Shown: positions 38,394 to 50,829, counted from the stretch's first letter. The stretch: DNA of 64,000 nucleotides from Cricetomys ansorgei (GCA_026225945.1 JAMJFZ010000088.1:1-64000), one strand, 5' to 3'. Notes: generated from the sequence alone by a model not told the origin. Numbers and translations: made by a program.

Positions 38394-41300
38394 GTACCAT
38401 GGGTAGGCTGACTTGGGTTTCTGGGGGTAATAGGAATATAATTTTAGAATATGTGTCTCCTTTTTAACCGTGTTTCAATGTGTTTTGATGAGCATATTGT
38501 TTCATACTACTCTGTGTTGTCGAAAATATTTGGCATTTGATCTCCTATTTTGTCTGAGTTACTTTCTTCTTGAGGTAAGAATGAATGAAAAATAAGTTTT
38601 TGCATTTTTTGTCTTCTCAATTTCTTTTACTGAATAACACTATGAATTTTATTTTTTAAAGAATTGAAGTACATGCTTGGGTGTTATATTTCATAACTCA
38701 AAGACATTCAATGTAGAAATTCTAATGAGTACATAAGAAATATGAAGTTAATATACTGCTTAAATACCTATTAAATATAGTATAGCTCTTCATCAAGTAT
38801 ATTATTCATAGCATTCTGAAGAGTTACTGTATCAATTTTGATTCATGATCATATATGAATCTAATGTTTTATAAATCCTCTTTTATCGATAATGAATGGT
38901 ATATTTTGTTCCAATCACTCAACTATATCTAACATAAAGATGGTAATATTTTAGTAAATGTGCGTATGTGGAGTTTTGAGGATTTGTTTGTGAATGTGGG
39001 TGTTCATGTTCTTCATTACACATGTGGAAGTTAGAGTAAAATATTATACTTTCTTCTGTATAATGTCTGGCTGTGGGTTTCTGCACTCACATTCATCTGC
39101 TGTCAGAGGACGCCTCCCTGATGATGTTCAGGGGGAAGAAAGATCATAAAGTCAGAGGGGATGGAGGACACCAGGAGTATATGGCCCATTGGATCAATTA
39201 AGTGGGGCTCATATGTTCTCAGATATTTAAGTGGCAAACACGCAGCGTGTGTAGGTCTGCACCAGAACTCAGCCTCTATGTTGTGACTGTTCACCTGTTT
39301 AATGAGACTCCTAACAGTGTGAGTTGTTTTGTCTCTGACTCTTTTGCCTATTCTTGTTACTCTTTTCCTTCTATAGGTTTACTTTGTCCAGCCTCAATAC
39401 GAAGGCTTTTGCCTCATCATATTATATCTTATTTTGTTGTGTTTGGTAGTTTTTTTTTCTTGGAAACCTGCTGTTTTCTGAAGGGAACATAAGGGAAATG
39501 GATCTGGACAATAGAATAGGTGTGAAGGAGCTGAGAGGAATAGAGGGAGGGGAAACTGTGATCAGGATGTGTTGTATGAGAGATGAATCTATATTCCATG
39601 GAAATATTAGGATTCACTTCACTCTTTTCTTCTAGACTGAGAAGATATTTCATCTCCACTCTACAAGTAAGGTCATCATAACAACTTGTTTCTCATTATT
39701 TTCTTGCCTCCATGTCCCATATCACCATAGGAGCACTAAGGTTAAAGACACACTTTACCATTTCTGTGTTTTCTTGAGTTATTAACATTTGAACTGAAGC
39801 TATCTGGGATGTATAGCCAAAATTTTAAGCTCTTGTGTATTTGCTCAGGCTAACAGGCATAATTTCATCTCTTTCTGGAAAGGAGATTATTGGAATGGAG
39901 ATCTTGAGGAAAATCAGCCATTGACTTTGAAAACAAGTTCAATTTTCAAAAATACCTTCTTAATATTTAATTTTTTTTAATACAGCTAGAAAATTGCATT
40001 TTTTCTTGGGTTCTATTTGATCATTTAGGCCTCATGCTCCACTCTTTTTCTGCTGGAAGTCTATTACGTGGAATACAGTGCTTATTCACAAAAAATAGCA
40101 ATCATTTCTTTTATGCAGAAGTTAAGATCATTATCATTCATCACATATGTTCATCATGTTATCAAATAAAACAGTAATCAATTTCAAGTTAAAAACAGAC
40201 AAACGTGATTATGCTGTATCCACATCTGTTCATATTTTTCAGTTTATATCAGTTGAAAATGTCAAAACTAATTCACTCTTACCTGCCCTGTTTTCATTCT
40301 ATCAGGACTATGAGATCTTTGCTAATACAAAGCATATTACATGTATTGATTTGATGTTTCAATTTATTTAAACAAAGTAGATATAGTGGTTACAGTAGAT
40401 TTTGTAGAAACTATGGAAGGCTGATATCATTGTACTTCTATTTTAGTTTTCAGGCAAATTTAATACCATTTATTTATCATCAAATCATATGCGAGAAATA
40501 CAAGAAAATGGTCAAGCAAGGATGTTCATGCGTGAATTTAAGGTTTTTAATATGTATAAAACAATGAACATGACTTTCTATGTCAGGTAAGCGAAATTTA
40601 CCCATTAGAAGAAAAAGCATTTTAAAGTGTGAAATTTGCTATGTCTGGCATGTTGCATGATTTTTATTAAATAATTCATTTTCTTTTTTATTCTCAACTT
40701 ATATAACTTATAAAATGTGTCCAAAACACACTTCCTCTCCCTCCACATCCCCATTTTCCTCCATTTCCCTTCTCCCCCAGATTTACCCCTTTCATAATCT
40801 ACAAATATCTGGCCAGAAAAGAACCGGCTCCCAGGGCTTCAGCACAATCAAGGCATGCCATAGTGGGAAGTAATGAGGCTGTAAATCAAGGGTTCTCCTG
40901 GAAGCTCAGCAACAAAAAAGGTCTCTAGGGAAGGTAAAATTATCAGAGACCCCACACTCCAGCTTGTAGGTGGTTTCCAAAGACACCAATCAAGACAGCC
41001 ATGAGATGTATTTAAGATGGGCTCTAGGTTCTGTGTGTCTATTGATTCAGACTCTGTGGGGCCCTAAGAATCAGTTCACAATGTAGGACTTGTTTTACTG
41101 GTGTCCTAAGCCACTCTGGTTTATGTCATCCCTCCTTTCCATCTTCCTTCGGGTTCCTTGATCTCTATATGATGTTTTGCCCTGGGACTAGAGAAATTTG
41201 GCCCTAGGCCTTTAGATATGCTCCTCACAGTTGCTGGAGGGGAATTTCTGGGTGAGGACTTGGTTAGGTACCTGTATATAAGCAGGGCATGACATCATTA

Positions 41301-44300
41301 GAAATTGACTAGTGTTATACAATCTTTAGTTACTGTACTGTTCTGTAGTTTCAGGTAGGTGTTCCCTCCATTGGCATGGAGTTATGCCTTTCTGTTGTCA
41401 ATGAGGATCTTGTTGGACAGCTAAGTCATAATTCAGAGATTTTGTGGGCAGGATGGTGTCCCAGTCTTGTCATTGAAATACTTGCCTGGCCTGAGGAAAT
41501 GGCCTGTTCAGGATCCCTATCCCAAATGACTATGGATCCTTGCTAGGGTCTCCATCATAGATTTCTGTGAGTTTCTACTACACTAGGTCTCCCAATTTGA
41601 CTGACATTTCTTGTTCTTTCTCCATATATTTTCTCCCTCCCACCCTCTCTGCCTGGTAGACTACTCCACTCCGATTTCCACCAAGTTCTAACCTGCCTGA
41701 ATCTTATGTTTTAATTTAACTCTACCAGGGAGATCACTGTGTTCATACTGGGGCCTTCCTTTTAAGTAATATTTATATCTATACATACTAGTACCTTTTT
41801 CCTATGCTTAGCATTTAGTGTCCTCATATAAGCGAGTATATAATATGTTTGTTTTCTAGGACTTTTTTTCCTCATTCAGCATGATTTTTTTCTTTAGTTC
41901 CATCCATTTGCCATCAAAGTCAATGATGCCATTTTATTAAAAGTTGAGTAATACTACATTGTGTAAATGTTACTCAATTTCCCTAGTTGATGGACAGCTA
42001 GATTATTTCCAATTTCTGGTTATTATGAATATAACTGCTATGAACATATGTGAACATGTGTCCTTCTGGTAGGATTGGACATCCTTTGAGTATGTGCCCA
42101 GAATGTGCAAGGTGTTCAGGTAGGACAATTTCCAAATTCCTAGGAACTGCTATGCTTATTTCCATAATGGCTATACAAGTTTGTAATTCCACCATCAAGT
42201 AGGAGTGTTACTCTTTATCCACATTAACACCTGCATTCTATTATTGTTACTGATCTTAGTCATTCTGAGTGCTGTAAGATGGAATCTCAAAGTGGTTTTG
42301 ATTTTCTTATCCCTAATTGCTATGGATGACAAACATTTCTTTAGGTGTTTCTCAGCGATTTAGATTCCTATTTTGAGAATTCATTGTCTAGATCTACAAC
42401 TCATTTTTTAAAATTGAATTTTATTGATGTCTACTTTCTTGAGTTCTTTCTATATTTTAGGTATTATGCCTCTATCAGAAGTGGAGGTGTTCAATATCTT
42501 TTCCCATACTTTAGGTTGCCAGTTTATGACAGTGTCCTTTGCCTTACAGAATCATTTCATTTGGTCCCATTTAAAAATCTTTGTTCATAGTGCCTAAGGT
42601 ATTGGTATTCTGTTCAGAAAGCTGTCTCCTGTGCCAATATGACCCCAATTTCTCTTCTATCATGTTCAATATATCTGGTTTTATGTCCATAATCCACTTG
42701 AACTTGAATTTTTAGTATGATAATAAACAATTTTCCAATTTGCAATTTTCCACAGTTAGCCACCCAATTAGACCAGTACCATTTGTTAAAGATGCTTTCT
42801 CTTTTCTATTGTATACTTATAGAATCTTTATCAAAGATCAGGTGTCCATAAGTTCATGGGGCTATGGCTGCAACTGCAATTTAGTTCGACTGATGAACAT
42901 GTCTGATTTTATGCAAGTACTGTGCTGTTTTTATAACTCTAGTTTTGTAGTATAGATTGAGATCAGGAATAGTGATGCCTCCAGAAGTTTTTTTTTTTTT
43001 TTTTAGAATTATTTTGGGTACTCTGGATTTTGCTTTTCCAGAAGAATTTGAGTATTTCCCTTAAAAGTCTGTAAAGAATTGTATTTGGATTTTCAAAGGG
43101 ATTGAGTTGAATCTGTGGATTGCCTTTGATTAGATTACAATATTTACTATGTTGATCCTACCAATCCAGGAGCATGGATATCTTTCCACTGTGAGATCAA
43201 TTTCTCTCTTCTGGACATACAAGTCTCTCATTTGCGTGGTTAGACTCAGCCCCATGATATTGTGTGTTATTTGTGGCTATTTTGAAGGGAGTTTTTTCCC
43301 TGATTTATTTCTCAAGTCATTCATCATTTGTATATAGGAGGCTTACTGATTTTTAGAGTTGATTTGTAGTTTGCCACTTTGAAGAAGTTGTTTAACAGCA
43401 ATAAGAGTTCCATGGTAGAATTTTTGGAGTCACTTATACATACTATCATCTCATCTGCAAATAATGATACATTGAATTCTGTTTTCCACATTCCATTCTG
43501 GTGATTACCTAATAGTTGTCTTATTGCTCTAGCTAGGACTTCAAGTATTGTATTGAATAGGGAGAGATAACAAGTTTATCTTGTTCCTCACTTAAGTGTA
43601 CTTGCTTTAAGCTTCTCTCCATTTATTTGATGCTGGCTGTAGGGTTGCTATAAACTTCCTTTATTATGTTTAGGTATATTCCTTGTATCTCTAATCTCTC
43701 AAAGACTTTCATCATGAAGGGTGTTGGATTTTGTCTAAGACTTTTTCGGTATCTAGTAGAATGATCTTTTGCTTTTATTTCAGTTTATTTCTAGGGTGGA
43801 TTACATGGACTGATATTGGTATGTTGAACCAACCATTATTCCCTGGATTAAAGCCTACTTGATAATAGTGGATGATCTTTATGATGTGTTGTTTGATCTG
43901 GTTTGCCTGTAGTTTCTTGAGTATTTTTCCCATTGATATGTTCATAAGGGAAATTGGTCTGTATTCGCTTTCTCTGTTAAATTCTTGATTGGCTATCAGG
44001 GTAACTGTGGACTTGTCGAATGAGTTTAGCAGCCTTTCATCTGTTTCTATTTTATGAAATACTTTCATGATTGCTGTAGCTGTATACCTACTGTAATTGC
44101 TCAACAAGGAGGACATGGAGGCATTCACAAAAGTGCAAACTTTGCCAGACTTTAGCAGAAGGAACCACCATAATGCCAGACAAAATTCTCAAGAATGGAA
44201 TATTGAGCATCTGGACTCAGGTGTTTTTATTGATGCAGAATTCTACTGAGAGCATGTGCAGGTCATACGGAATCAAACATCCCCCACATTAATGCAACAC

Positions 44301-47300
44301 CTGCAGACAAAACAAAATGCCAAGGCTTATGCAGGACCTCGCCCAACAGTGTACAAAGTAATTATTTTAAACACAACAAAAATAATCATCTAAAAAAGAG
44401 AATTGATATTAACTCTTCTGTTAATGTCTGATAGAATTTTGCACTAAAACTATTTGGCCCTGTCTTTGTTTGTTTGCTTGTTTGGTAGGAATACTTTTAA
44501 AGATTGCTCCTATTTCCTTGTGTTTAAAGGTCTATTCAAATTGTTTATCTGATCTTGATCTAACTTTTGATAGGTGGTCTCTATAGAGAAAATTATTCAT
44601 TTCTTTTAGATTTTCTAATTTTGTAAAGCATAGGTTTTCAAAGAATGTCCTAATGATTCTTTAGACTTCCTCAATGTCTGTATTTATATCCCCCTTTTTG
44701 TCGCTGATTTTGTTTATTTGGATATTCTCCATCGATTTTTTAATTAGTTTAGATAGGAGTTTGTCTATATTATTGATTTTCTCAGAGATCCAACTCTTTG
44801 TTCCATTGTGTCTTCAAAGTTTTCTCTTTGTTTCTATTTTATTGATTTCAACCCTCAGCTTTATTACTTCTTGTAATGTATTCCTTTTGCCTGTGGTTAC
44901 TTCTTTTTATACTAGAGCTTCCAGATGTGCTGTTAATTTGCTAGTATGAGATCTTTCAAGTCTTCTTTTGAGTTACTTAGAACTACAAATTTTCCTCATA
45001 GCAGTGCTAGAAAATAAATTTTTAATAGGAGTTATAGTCCTGATTGTGTAGGAGTCATGCTATAACTCTCTAAATTCATAATACAATATAAGTATCATAA
45101 ATATTTTTACAAGGCTTAGGAATAGAAATTTTTGATTGAATTAGCTTACTTTTATCAAATATCAGAAGACGGAGAGAAATGAACTTCCATATTTAAATAA
45201 AGATTTGTGAAAATATACATTAAGAGTAATGATTAGGTCTTGATTTGATAAATATATTTTTGGAGCCTAAGTCTCAAGACATCTAAGATATCTTTATACT
45301 CAACACATACTTAAGCATATTATAGACCTATTGTTTCTTCTGCCTTGTCCTAGCATGCTCTTGGATATATGCATGCAGAAAAATATATGATTTTCCATGA
45401 ATTTTATTTATCTTTGAGATCTATATTGAAAAAACATTAAAGCAGAAATGAATACCAGTATTTGGTGGTGCATGCCTTTAATGTCAGCAATCATCAGTCA
45501 CAGGAAGGCAGATCTTGTGAATTTCAGGCCAGCTTGGACTACAGAGTGAGTTTCAGAACAGCCAGAGTTACAACAGAAACCCTGAGTCTAAAAATATAAT
45601 ATAAATGAAAGAATAAAAGTAATAGTGCTATTCTTTAGTCACAAGCTGTCAGAATTCTGGGGAACTGTAGAATGACAGAAGACATAAATATAACAGTCTG
45701 ATCTCAGCAGATAACACTACTCATTTCAAACAGTATGATGTGTAGGCACAGCAGGATTAAAGTGCTTACAAGGGTGGAAGTAGATACTTGTAATTTGTAC
45801 AGGAAGTTTGAGGAATGAGAAGCTAAATATAGCTGGAAGAGTGCAAGAGTCTGCATTCTCTACTTCCTGGCACAGGGTTATCAAGAGCAGAGAAGGGGGG
45901 AACTAAATACTTGTAGTTTATATAGGAAGATTGAGGAATGAGAAGCTAAATGTAGCTGGAAGTGAGGAAGAGTCTGCATTCTCTACTTCCTGGCACAGGG
46001 TTATCAACAGCACATAGGCTACCCAAACTTAGGAGAAGCAGGCTTTGAGACTCAGTAGACACAGCAAGCAATGTGACCGAGTGTAGCTTCTATTTCTATT
46101 TCTATCTTCCATGGAACACATCAAAGTCTACTCTGAGCAGGTGGAATGGCAGGGATGAAAACATTTAATACAAATTGACATTGATGTGGGTAAAAGTATC
46201 TCACAGCATTCTCCATTCTACCTTATGAAGTTATATAAATTGGGTTATATAATTAAGTTCCAGATTCTCTCAAAATATACACATTATTTAGTGTATTAGA
46301 TTGAAAAGAATAGAATGAATAAGAACAAGTGGCAAGGTTGAGGTCTCCCCATGAATTAAAAAACAAAAACAAAAACAAATACAAAACTTAGTGGGGTTTT
46401 TTTGTTTTTTGTTTTTTTTTTAATGTGAAGAACACATACTGATGTGGTCTTCAGTATAGAGAGTGTGGTATCCATGGTGGATGATGAACAAAGTTACGTT
46501 TATGAGGCAGAGGGCAGAATGTCAGCAGTATTACTTCAGTAAGTGAGACTGTTTATATCAAAGAGGGAAGAACTGAAGCAGCAGGAAAGAGGGTTCTATG
46601 AAGATGAATTAATACTTAGAATTAATATGGGAGTTTTGGGGAAATGGATGATGGATACAGCTGCAGGAGGCTACATGCAAGATTTCAATTTGTACTTCTT
46701 GAAATTGTTTATTTACACAACTCTGTTATATCATTAAAACCTGTCTTATTCCAGCTATCAGAATGTTGGTGACAATGAGTGACTGAGTTAGCCAATGACA
46801 ATGAGGATAGAGGGTCTGGAGATTTTTCATGGAGGCTAGGGATTTCAATAAGGCTTCAGGGAATGGAAAGTTTCTTGATGAAGGTACTAACATACTAAAA
46901 TGGAAATGAAAATTTTATGATTAATATTTCCTTTTTTTCTTTAATTTAGGAAATCTGGGACATGCTATAAGCGATCAGCTATTGCACAAAGATCGTTATC
47001 ATTAAAATGTTTTGGCTTAAGTACGTATAATTGCTTTTAGGATGGATACACAAAACAGTCTTTATAGTGCTTACAACATTATGGACTATTATTTTTCTTC
47101 AATGGAGCAAACATTTCTGTGATATTATTTTACTGTGTCACACTTCAGGTTATCTTCGTGGTTTGAAATGCAGGGAAGAGACAAGAGATTATATCACTGG
47201 CCAATGGTCACTTTTTAATGGATATCGTACCTTTCCAGAAATATACTACAATAATATTGGAGGAGGTGGTACAGCCAGAAGTGGGTATAGTAGCCAAAAA

Positions 47301-50300
47301 TGATTTTATTCACTAATGCTCATAAAGTACGACACTTAGCTCTTTCTCTAATCTTGTGCAAACTTTGCTTTATGGCAGAAAGTATGTACCAAGTCACTAA
47401 AGTCCTTTATATCCAAACACCATGATTGGTATGAACTTGCTCTTACACTGTTGGATAAACGAATCTTAGAACAATGTTTGCTACATTTATAGTGTGGAAA
47501 TGATCTAAATTTCATGAATTATTTATTTAACATTCTGTTTGTTGAAGTAATTTTAATGAAAGCTTTTTCAATTATGGTTCATAAATTTATTGATAAAGGG
47601 AAAAATGTTGTATAAAATTTTGTCAGATTAACTTAATTTTTGAAAAAAATTTTATCAAATGTCTACTGTTTGTAAATACTAGTGTAGATTTTGTACCCAC
47701 TAGCAAATTTGCCTTTCATGTGTTCACTATTATAGTATGAATGATAGTTTTAGCTTTCTCAATTTGTGACAAACACACATGGTATGATCAACTGTCAACC
47801 CAAAAATTACAGTAAACATAATTCATTTTCTGAGAGGACTCAGGTCTTGATTGATCTCAGCTCTGACTCTGGTCATGGTTTTCAGAATACATTATCAAGC
47901 CTGCATGCTTCCTATCTCATAGAGATCAGATATCATCATTAATATGAATTTTACTGTTTTCTCATTGTGCCATTCACTTTGATATTCACAAAAGTTCCAA
48001 ATTTCAAAATGGTCATGTCTACACAATTTCATCAACATATTTACTATTACACACTGGCCAGTGCTCTGAGTTCTCCCCAAAAAATTTATCAGGAGTGATT
48101 TGTTAGAAACAATACAAAATAGCTAAATTAATCATGCAAAAATTCTATGTTTGAAATAGACAAAAATAAATATTATTTCTTTATACTGTATTCAAAATTT
48201 ACTCTGAATACTTTTCCATTAAGTATATGGCCAATAATGTTAAATTGTTAACTCGCTTATGAAATTAAATAAATGTTCTAAAAATCTGTAACTATATACA
48301 AAGACAAAAACTATTATGCAACATAAATTTCTAAATAAAATATTTTCATCAATAATTTTTCTAGGCGGATGCTACTGGTACATGCTTTTAATTCCAGCAC
48401 TTGGGAGACGGAGACATGCAGATATCTGTCAGTTCCAGACCAACCTGGCCTACAGAGTGAATTCCCAGACAGCCAGAGTTATAATAGAGAAGCTCTATCT
48501 CAAAAATACCAAAAAAAAATTTTTTCTAGAATTAAATTTCTTTTAAACTTTACAGTTGTAATTTCATATTATAATTTCAGAGCAAATATCAGTTTCAATT
48601 TTATCATTCAGTTATATCTACCATAAAGACAATAACTTTTAAAATAAATTCATATGTGCATGTTTTATTACTTTGAGTCTAGAATGTTGGTGCTCATAAT
48701 ACTATAGGCCATATTTAAAAATAGGAAGGAAAATTGGCAATTGGTCATCCCTTTCACCATTAACTTTTCTATAAAGAATGCCAATTTTATCAAGTATTTG
48801 ACTGGAACTAAGATTCTTTTCAATGTTATAGTAGAAATTTCATAGCCTGATTATCCACCAAATACAAGACAAATCTAGGTTTTATATTCCAAAACCAAAA
48901 CATCAACTGTCATTTATATCTAGAATGTCTTTAATAGCTAATAGGTAATATTTGACCTATCTTCTCATTGAATTACTTAATTCTATTGTATACATTTGGT
49001 TCTGGTAGTAAATAATTGTTATTAACAACTAAGTAATTCAGGATATTATAGAGGATTCAGCTTCCTTTTGGTATTATATTAGCTTGAGATACTTCGCTCT
49101 TTCATATAAATATGAGTAGCAACCCATGGTAAATTAGAAACCTGAGTCTAATAAAGTTTTGTTACATGTATATAAATGTAGGAATCAAAATTAATTTTGT
49201 ATATTATTGGGTGAGTTTGGAAAGTTACAATAACTCTGTGTTTTCAAATGAAATACTGTTTTCCTTGAGATATGATAGCATTTCCAAAAACACTGTGAGT
49301 GTTTAAAAATAAAATAACTCAAAATAAATAGGAGAAGCTATCTTGTGATATCCTTAAGTACATTTTATTTCTTCTCAGGGCCAACTCATATATATTTAAG
49401 AGTGTATTTTGTGTCAAGTGCCGAGATCTTATTAAGTGTTGGTTATCAAAATTACCTGAATAATCCCACACATGTGACTGTAGCAATGGGTAAGTTTATA
49501 TAATTTGATATGTGAGAAACATGCTACCTAGTTTTTACTTAGAAGGAAACTTTTTCTGTAATTTCTGTGCATTAAATATACTGATGCAGATATAATCTAA
49601 ACACTCATGTGTTTTCAAACATTATCATGACTAAGGAAGAATCTTGCATTGCCTATGAAATAGGTATACAATTACTACTTGGTAGATATAACCGTCTTGA
49701 AATAAATAACACGCAATCCTTAGAATATGAATAGGTACCAGAAGGCAGTAACCGATTAGAATTCACTAAAGTTCTTGTACTGTTTTCATGATATATATCT
49801 CCACATTACATCTGACCAGAATCAGTTAATTGGTTAGCAGTCATCATGACTGAACAATCCCAATAACTATAATTGCATGTCCTTATAACTATTTAAAGAG
49901 TGAAAAATCTAATTTGCTCAATTAAATGTTAACTTCTCTTTAGATTCAGTTGTCCAGATATAAGATCCTGAATAATAAAAGTCAACATTTAGCCTTAATA
50001 TTTTCTCAATTCACCAGCTCATCTGTACAATAATTATAATGGTCCTGATATTAAATCTATATATTGATATCAGGTTCTGCAAATTTATTCTGAGAAAACA
50101 AAATGAGTATTTTAAGTATTTATGATTTTATAGTCTTTTAGAAAATATGAATAAATTAAGTGTGCCAAGTAAAATGTACTTCATGTTCTAATTTTTCATC
50201 AAGAACACCAACATATGGGAACTACATTTCAGGGAGAGACAGGTAACATAGAAAGATATGTTATTGGGATACTTCCAAATATCAGGTAAAAACATTACAC

Positions 50301-50829
50301 TATCCTGATTTGGCTTCAAATAATCACATCTTCTGGAATGAAAATATTGCAGGAGAAATTGTCTCTAATATTTGCCTTAGTATAAAAACTGAACAAGTAG
50401 CAAGACGGTGTGTATGAGACATTCACATGTATTCTGAGCTTATATTCTGAGGGACATCCCTTTTCTCGTTTTGGTGAAAGATGTGTTAGGATTTAACAAC
50501 TGACAGCAAAGTTTAATCAATTCAGAGTGTGGGTAATATTCTAATGGAAATCTCTTTTATCCTTCTATAAAACTCAGCAAAAGGAGAAAATATCACGGAT
50601 GAATCCTGGAACAAATATTTGAACATAAACAGGAAATTATCAATTCCTATTACAAATATTGAAAATGTCTCCCAAGCAGGTAAATCACTGTTCTTCAATG
50701 TAGAATAACCTGATACCAGAAGAGCTCATGGATTTCTTTTTAATTCCAATATAATGTTGAGAAATAGGGATTAAAAAATCTATTAAGTTATCATGTTTGT
50801 TTTAATTTGCAGACCCATGTCCTAAATGA
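38328..50829 (+). CDS. OBP/aphrodisin/probasin-like secreted lipocalin, complete split gene
   Basis: Coding join: 38328-38393, 40447-40586, 46950-47020, 49379-49489, 50578-50679, 50813-50829 (TGA 50827-50829), giving 168 aa. Residues 1-17 form a signal peptide (hydrophobic [12 protein letters not shown], then KA, cut before E18). Residues 23-33 are the lipocalin N-terminal motif [11 protein letters not shown], with Phe27 where almost all family members have Trp. [11 protein letters not shown] (39-49) matches the family's EKIEEGGPLR-type strand B entry. C74 and C166 fit the conserved barrel-to-tail disulfide; C89 has no obvious partner. [10 protein letters not shown] (130-139) and the tail DPCPK match aphrodisin and probasin. 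From C74 to V104 the alignment to aphrodisin needs no gap. Three sequons: N63, N134, N159. Family members are secreted binders of small hydrophobic odorants or pheromones; the ligand here is unknown. The mature chain is basic (19 K/R against 10 D/E). All splice sites are usable and no stop or frameshift was found, so it looks intact, though expression is unproven. Confidence -1.
39085..39605 (+). mobile_element. L1 3' UTR fragment, sense, in lipocalin intron 1
   Basis: TTTTGTCTCTGACTCTTTTG, TTTGTCCAGCCTCAATACGA, TTTTCTGAAGGGAAC, GAGGGAGGGGAAACTG and GATGTGTTGTATGAGAG in order. Same layout as the 3' end at 22270-23530. Confidence -1.
40447..40586 (+). CDS. Lipocalin exon 2 (codons 23-69, GxW region)
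   Basis: 140 nt, the size of exon 2 in genes such as beta-lactoglobulin. Acceptor ...TTCTATTTTAG at 40446; donor CAG|GTAAGC. It encodes FSGKF, the EIQENG turn and the strand ending TFYV, and ends two bases into codon 69. A second AG lies 7 nt downstream (40452-40453); using it would break the frame, so the upstream acceptor is chosen. The OBP CxxxC pair falls at residues 55-59 and is absent. Confidence -1.
40665..45015 (-). mobile_element. Long 5'-truncated L1, antisense, in lipocalin intron 2
   Basis: Starts about 80 bp after lipocalin exon 2 with a T-rich tail, then the reverse 3' UTR (40700-41800), ORF2 C-terminus (41900-43500) and reverse transcriptase region (43500-44950). 43775-44090 still translates on the minus strand to recognisable RT-like sequence (RPISLMN, HYYQVGF). 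It is split by an insertion at 44091-44395. Stops and indels make it inactive. The roughly 6.4-kb intron owes most of its length to this element. Confidence -1.
44091..44395 (-). mobile_element. LTR-like element nested in the L1
   Basis: Breaks the L1 ORF2 sequence, which resumes near 44400. Collinear with 6608-6915. Its reverse strand has CATCAATAAAAACACC, a poly(A)-like signal. Family not recognised. Confidence -1.
45455..45600 (+). mobile_element. B1 SINE in lipocalin intron 2
   Basis: GGTGGTGCATGCCTTTAATG, GGCCAGCTTGGACTACAGAG, GAGTTTCAGAACAGCCAGAG and AGAAACCCTGAGTC in order. Confidence -1.
45781..46014. repeat. Tandem repeat, 2 x about 123 bp, lipocalin intron 2
   Basis: TTTGAGGAATGAGAAGCTAA (or ATTGAGG...) and TCTGCATTCTCTACTTCCTG each occur twice, 123 bp apart; the copies differ at a few positions. 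Confidence -1.
46359..46422. repeat. (AAAAC)n / (GTTTTT)n inverted repeat
   Basis: An A/C-rich run is followed, after a short TTAGTGGGG spacer, by its near complement. It can fold into a hairpin in intron 2. Confidence -1.
46950..47020 (+). CDS. Lipocalin exon 3 (codons 69-93)
   Basis: 71 nt; family exon 3 is normally 71-74 nt. The acceptor follows a long pyrimidine tract (TTTCTTTAATTTAG) and the donor is GTACGT. It encodes [15 protein letters not shown] and onward. C74 aligns with the strand-D cysteine of aphrodisin. The segment is unusually rich in Lys/Arg and lacks the Gly/Tyr pattern common in this loop. Confidence -1.
48360..48515 (+). mobile_element. B1 SINE in lipocalin intron 3
   Basis: GGTACATGCTTTTAATTCCA, GCACTTGGGAGACGGAGAC, ACCAACCTGGCCTACAGAG and GACAGCCAGAGTTATAATAG in order, then an A-run. 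Confidence -1.
49379..49489 (+). CDS. Lipocalin exon 4 (codons 93-130)
   Basis: 111 nt, the invariant lipocalin exon 4 length. Acceptor TTTATTTCTTCTCAG, donor G|GTAAGT. The only open frame is the one in phase with exons 3 and 5. It encodes barrel strands ([19 protein letters not shown], then NPTHVTVAM) that align with the matching aphrodisin segment over 23 residues without gaps. Confidence -1.
50578..50679 (+). CDS. Lipocalin exon 5 (codons 130-164, C-terminal helix)
   Basis: 102 nt, the typical exon 5 size. Acceptor CTATAAAACTCAG, donor CAG|GTAAAT. It encodes [20 protein letters not shown], the family helix, then [13 protein letters not shown], equivalent to the IP-x-ENI stretch of OBPs. 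W140 is the only Trp in the protein. Confidence -1.

Noticed and set aside
40147..40371. 74-codon + frame just before lipocalin exon 2
   Set aside because: Considered as exon 2 because of its position and aromatic content, but it lacks the family motif; 40447-40586 supplies it with correct size and phase.
43775..44128. 117-codon minus-strand frame
   Set aside because: This is a piece of L1 ORF2 reverse transcriptase that runs into a nested insertion, not a host gene.
46081..46145. Possible lipocalin exon (FYFYFY stretch then a GT)
   Set aside because: The aromatic run comes from a TTTCTA short repeat; phase and length do not fit, and true exon 2 lies at 40447.
47031..47303. 90-codon + frame just after lipocalin exon 3
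   Set aside because: It begins inside intron 3 and has no acceptor or donor in phase with the gene. The 71-nt exon 3 ending at 47020 gives the correct lipocalin alignment, so this frame is intronic chance.
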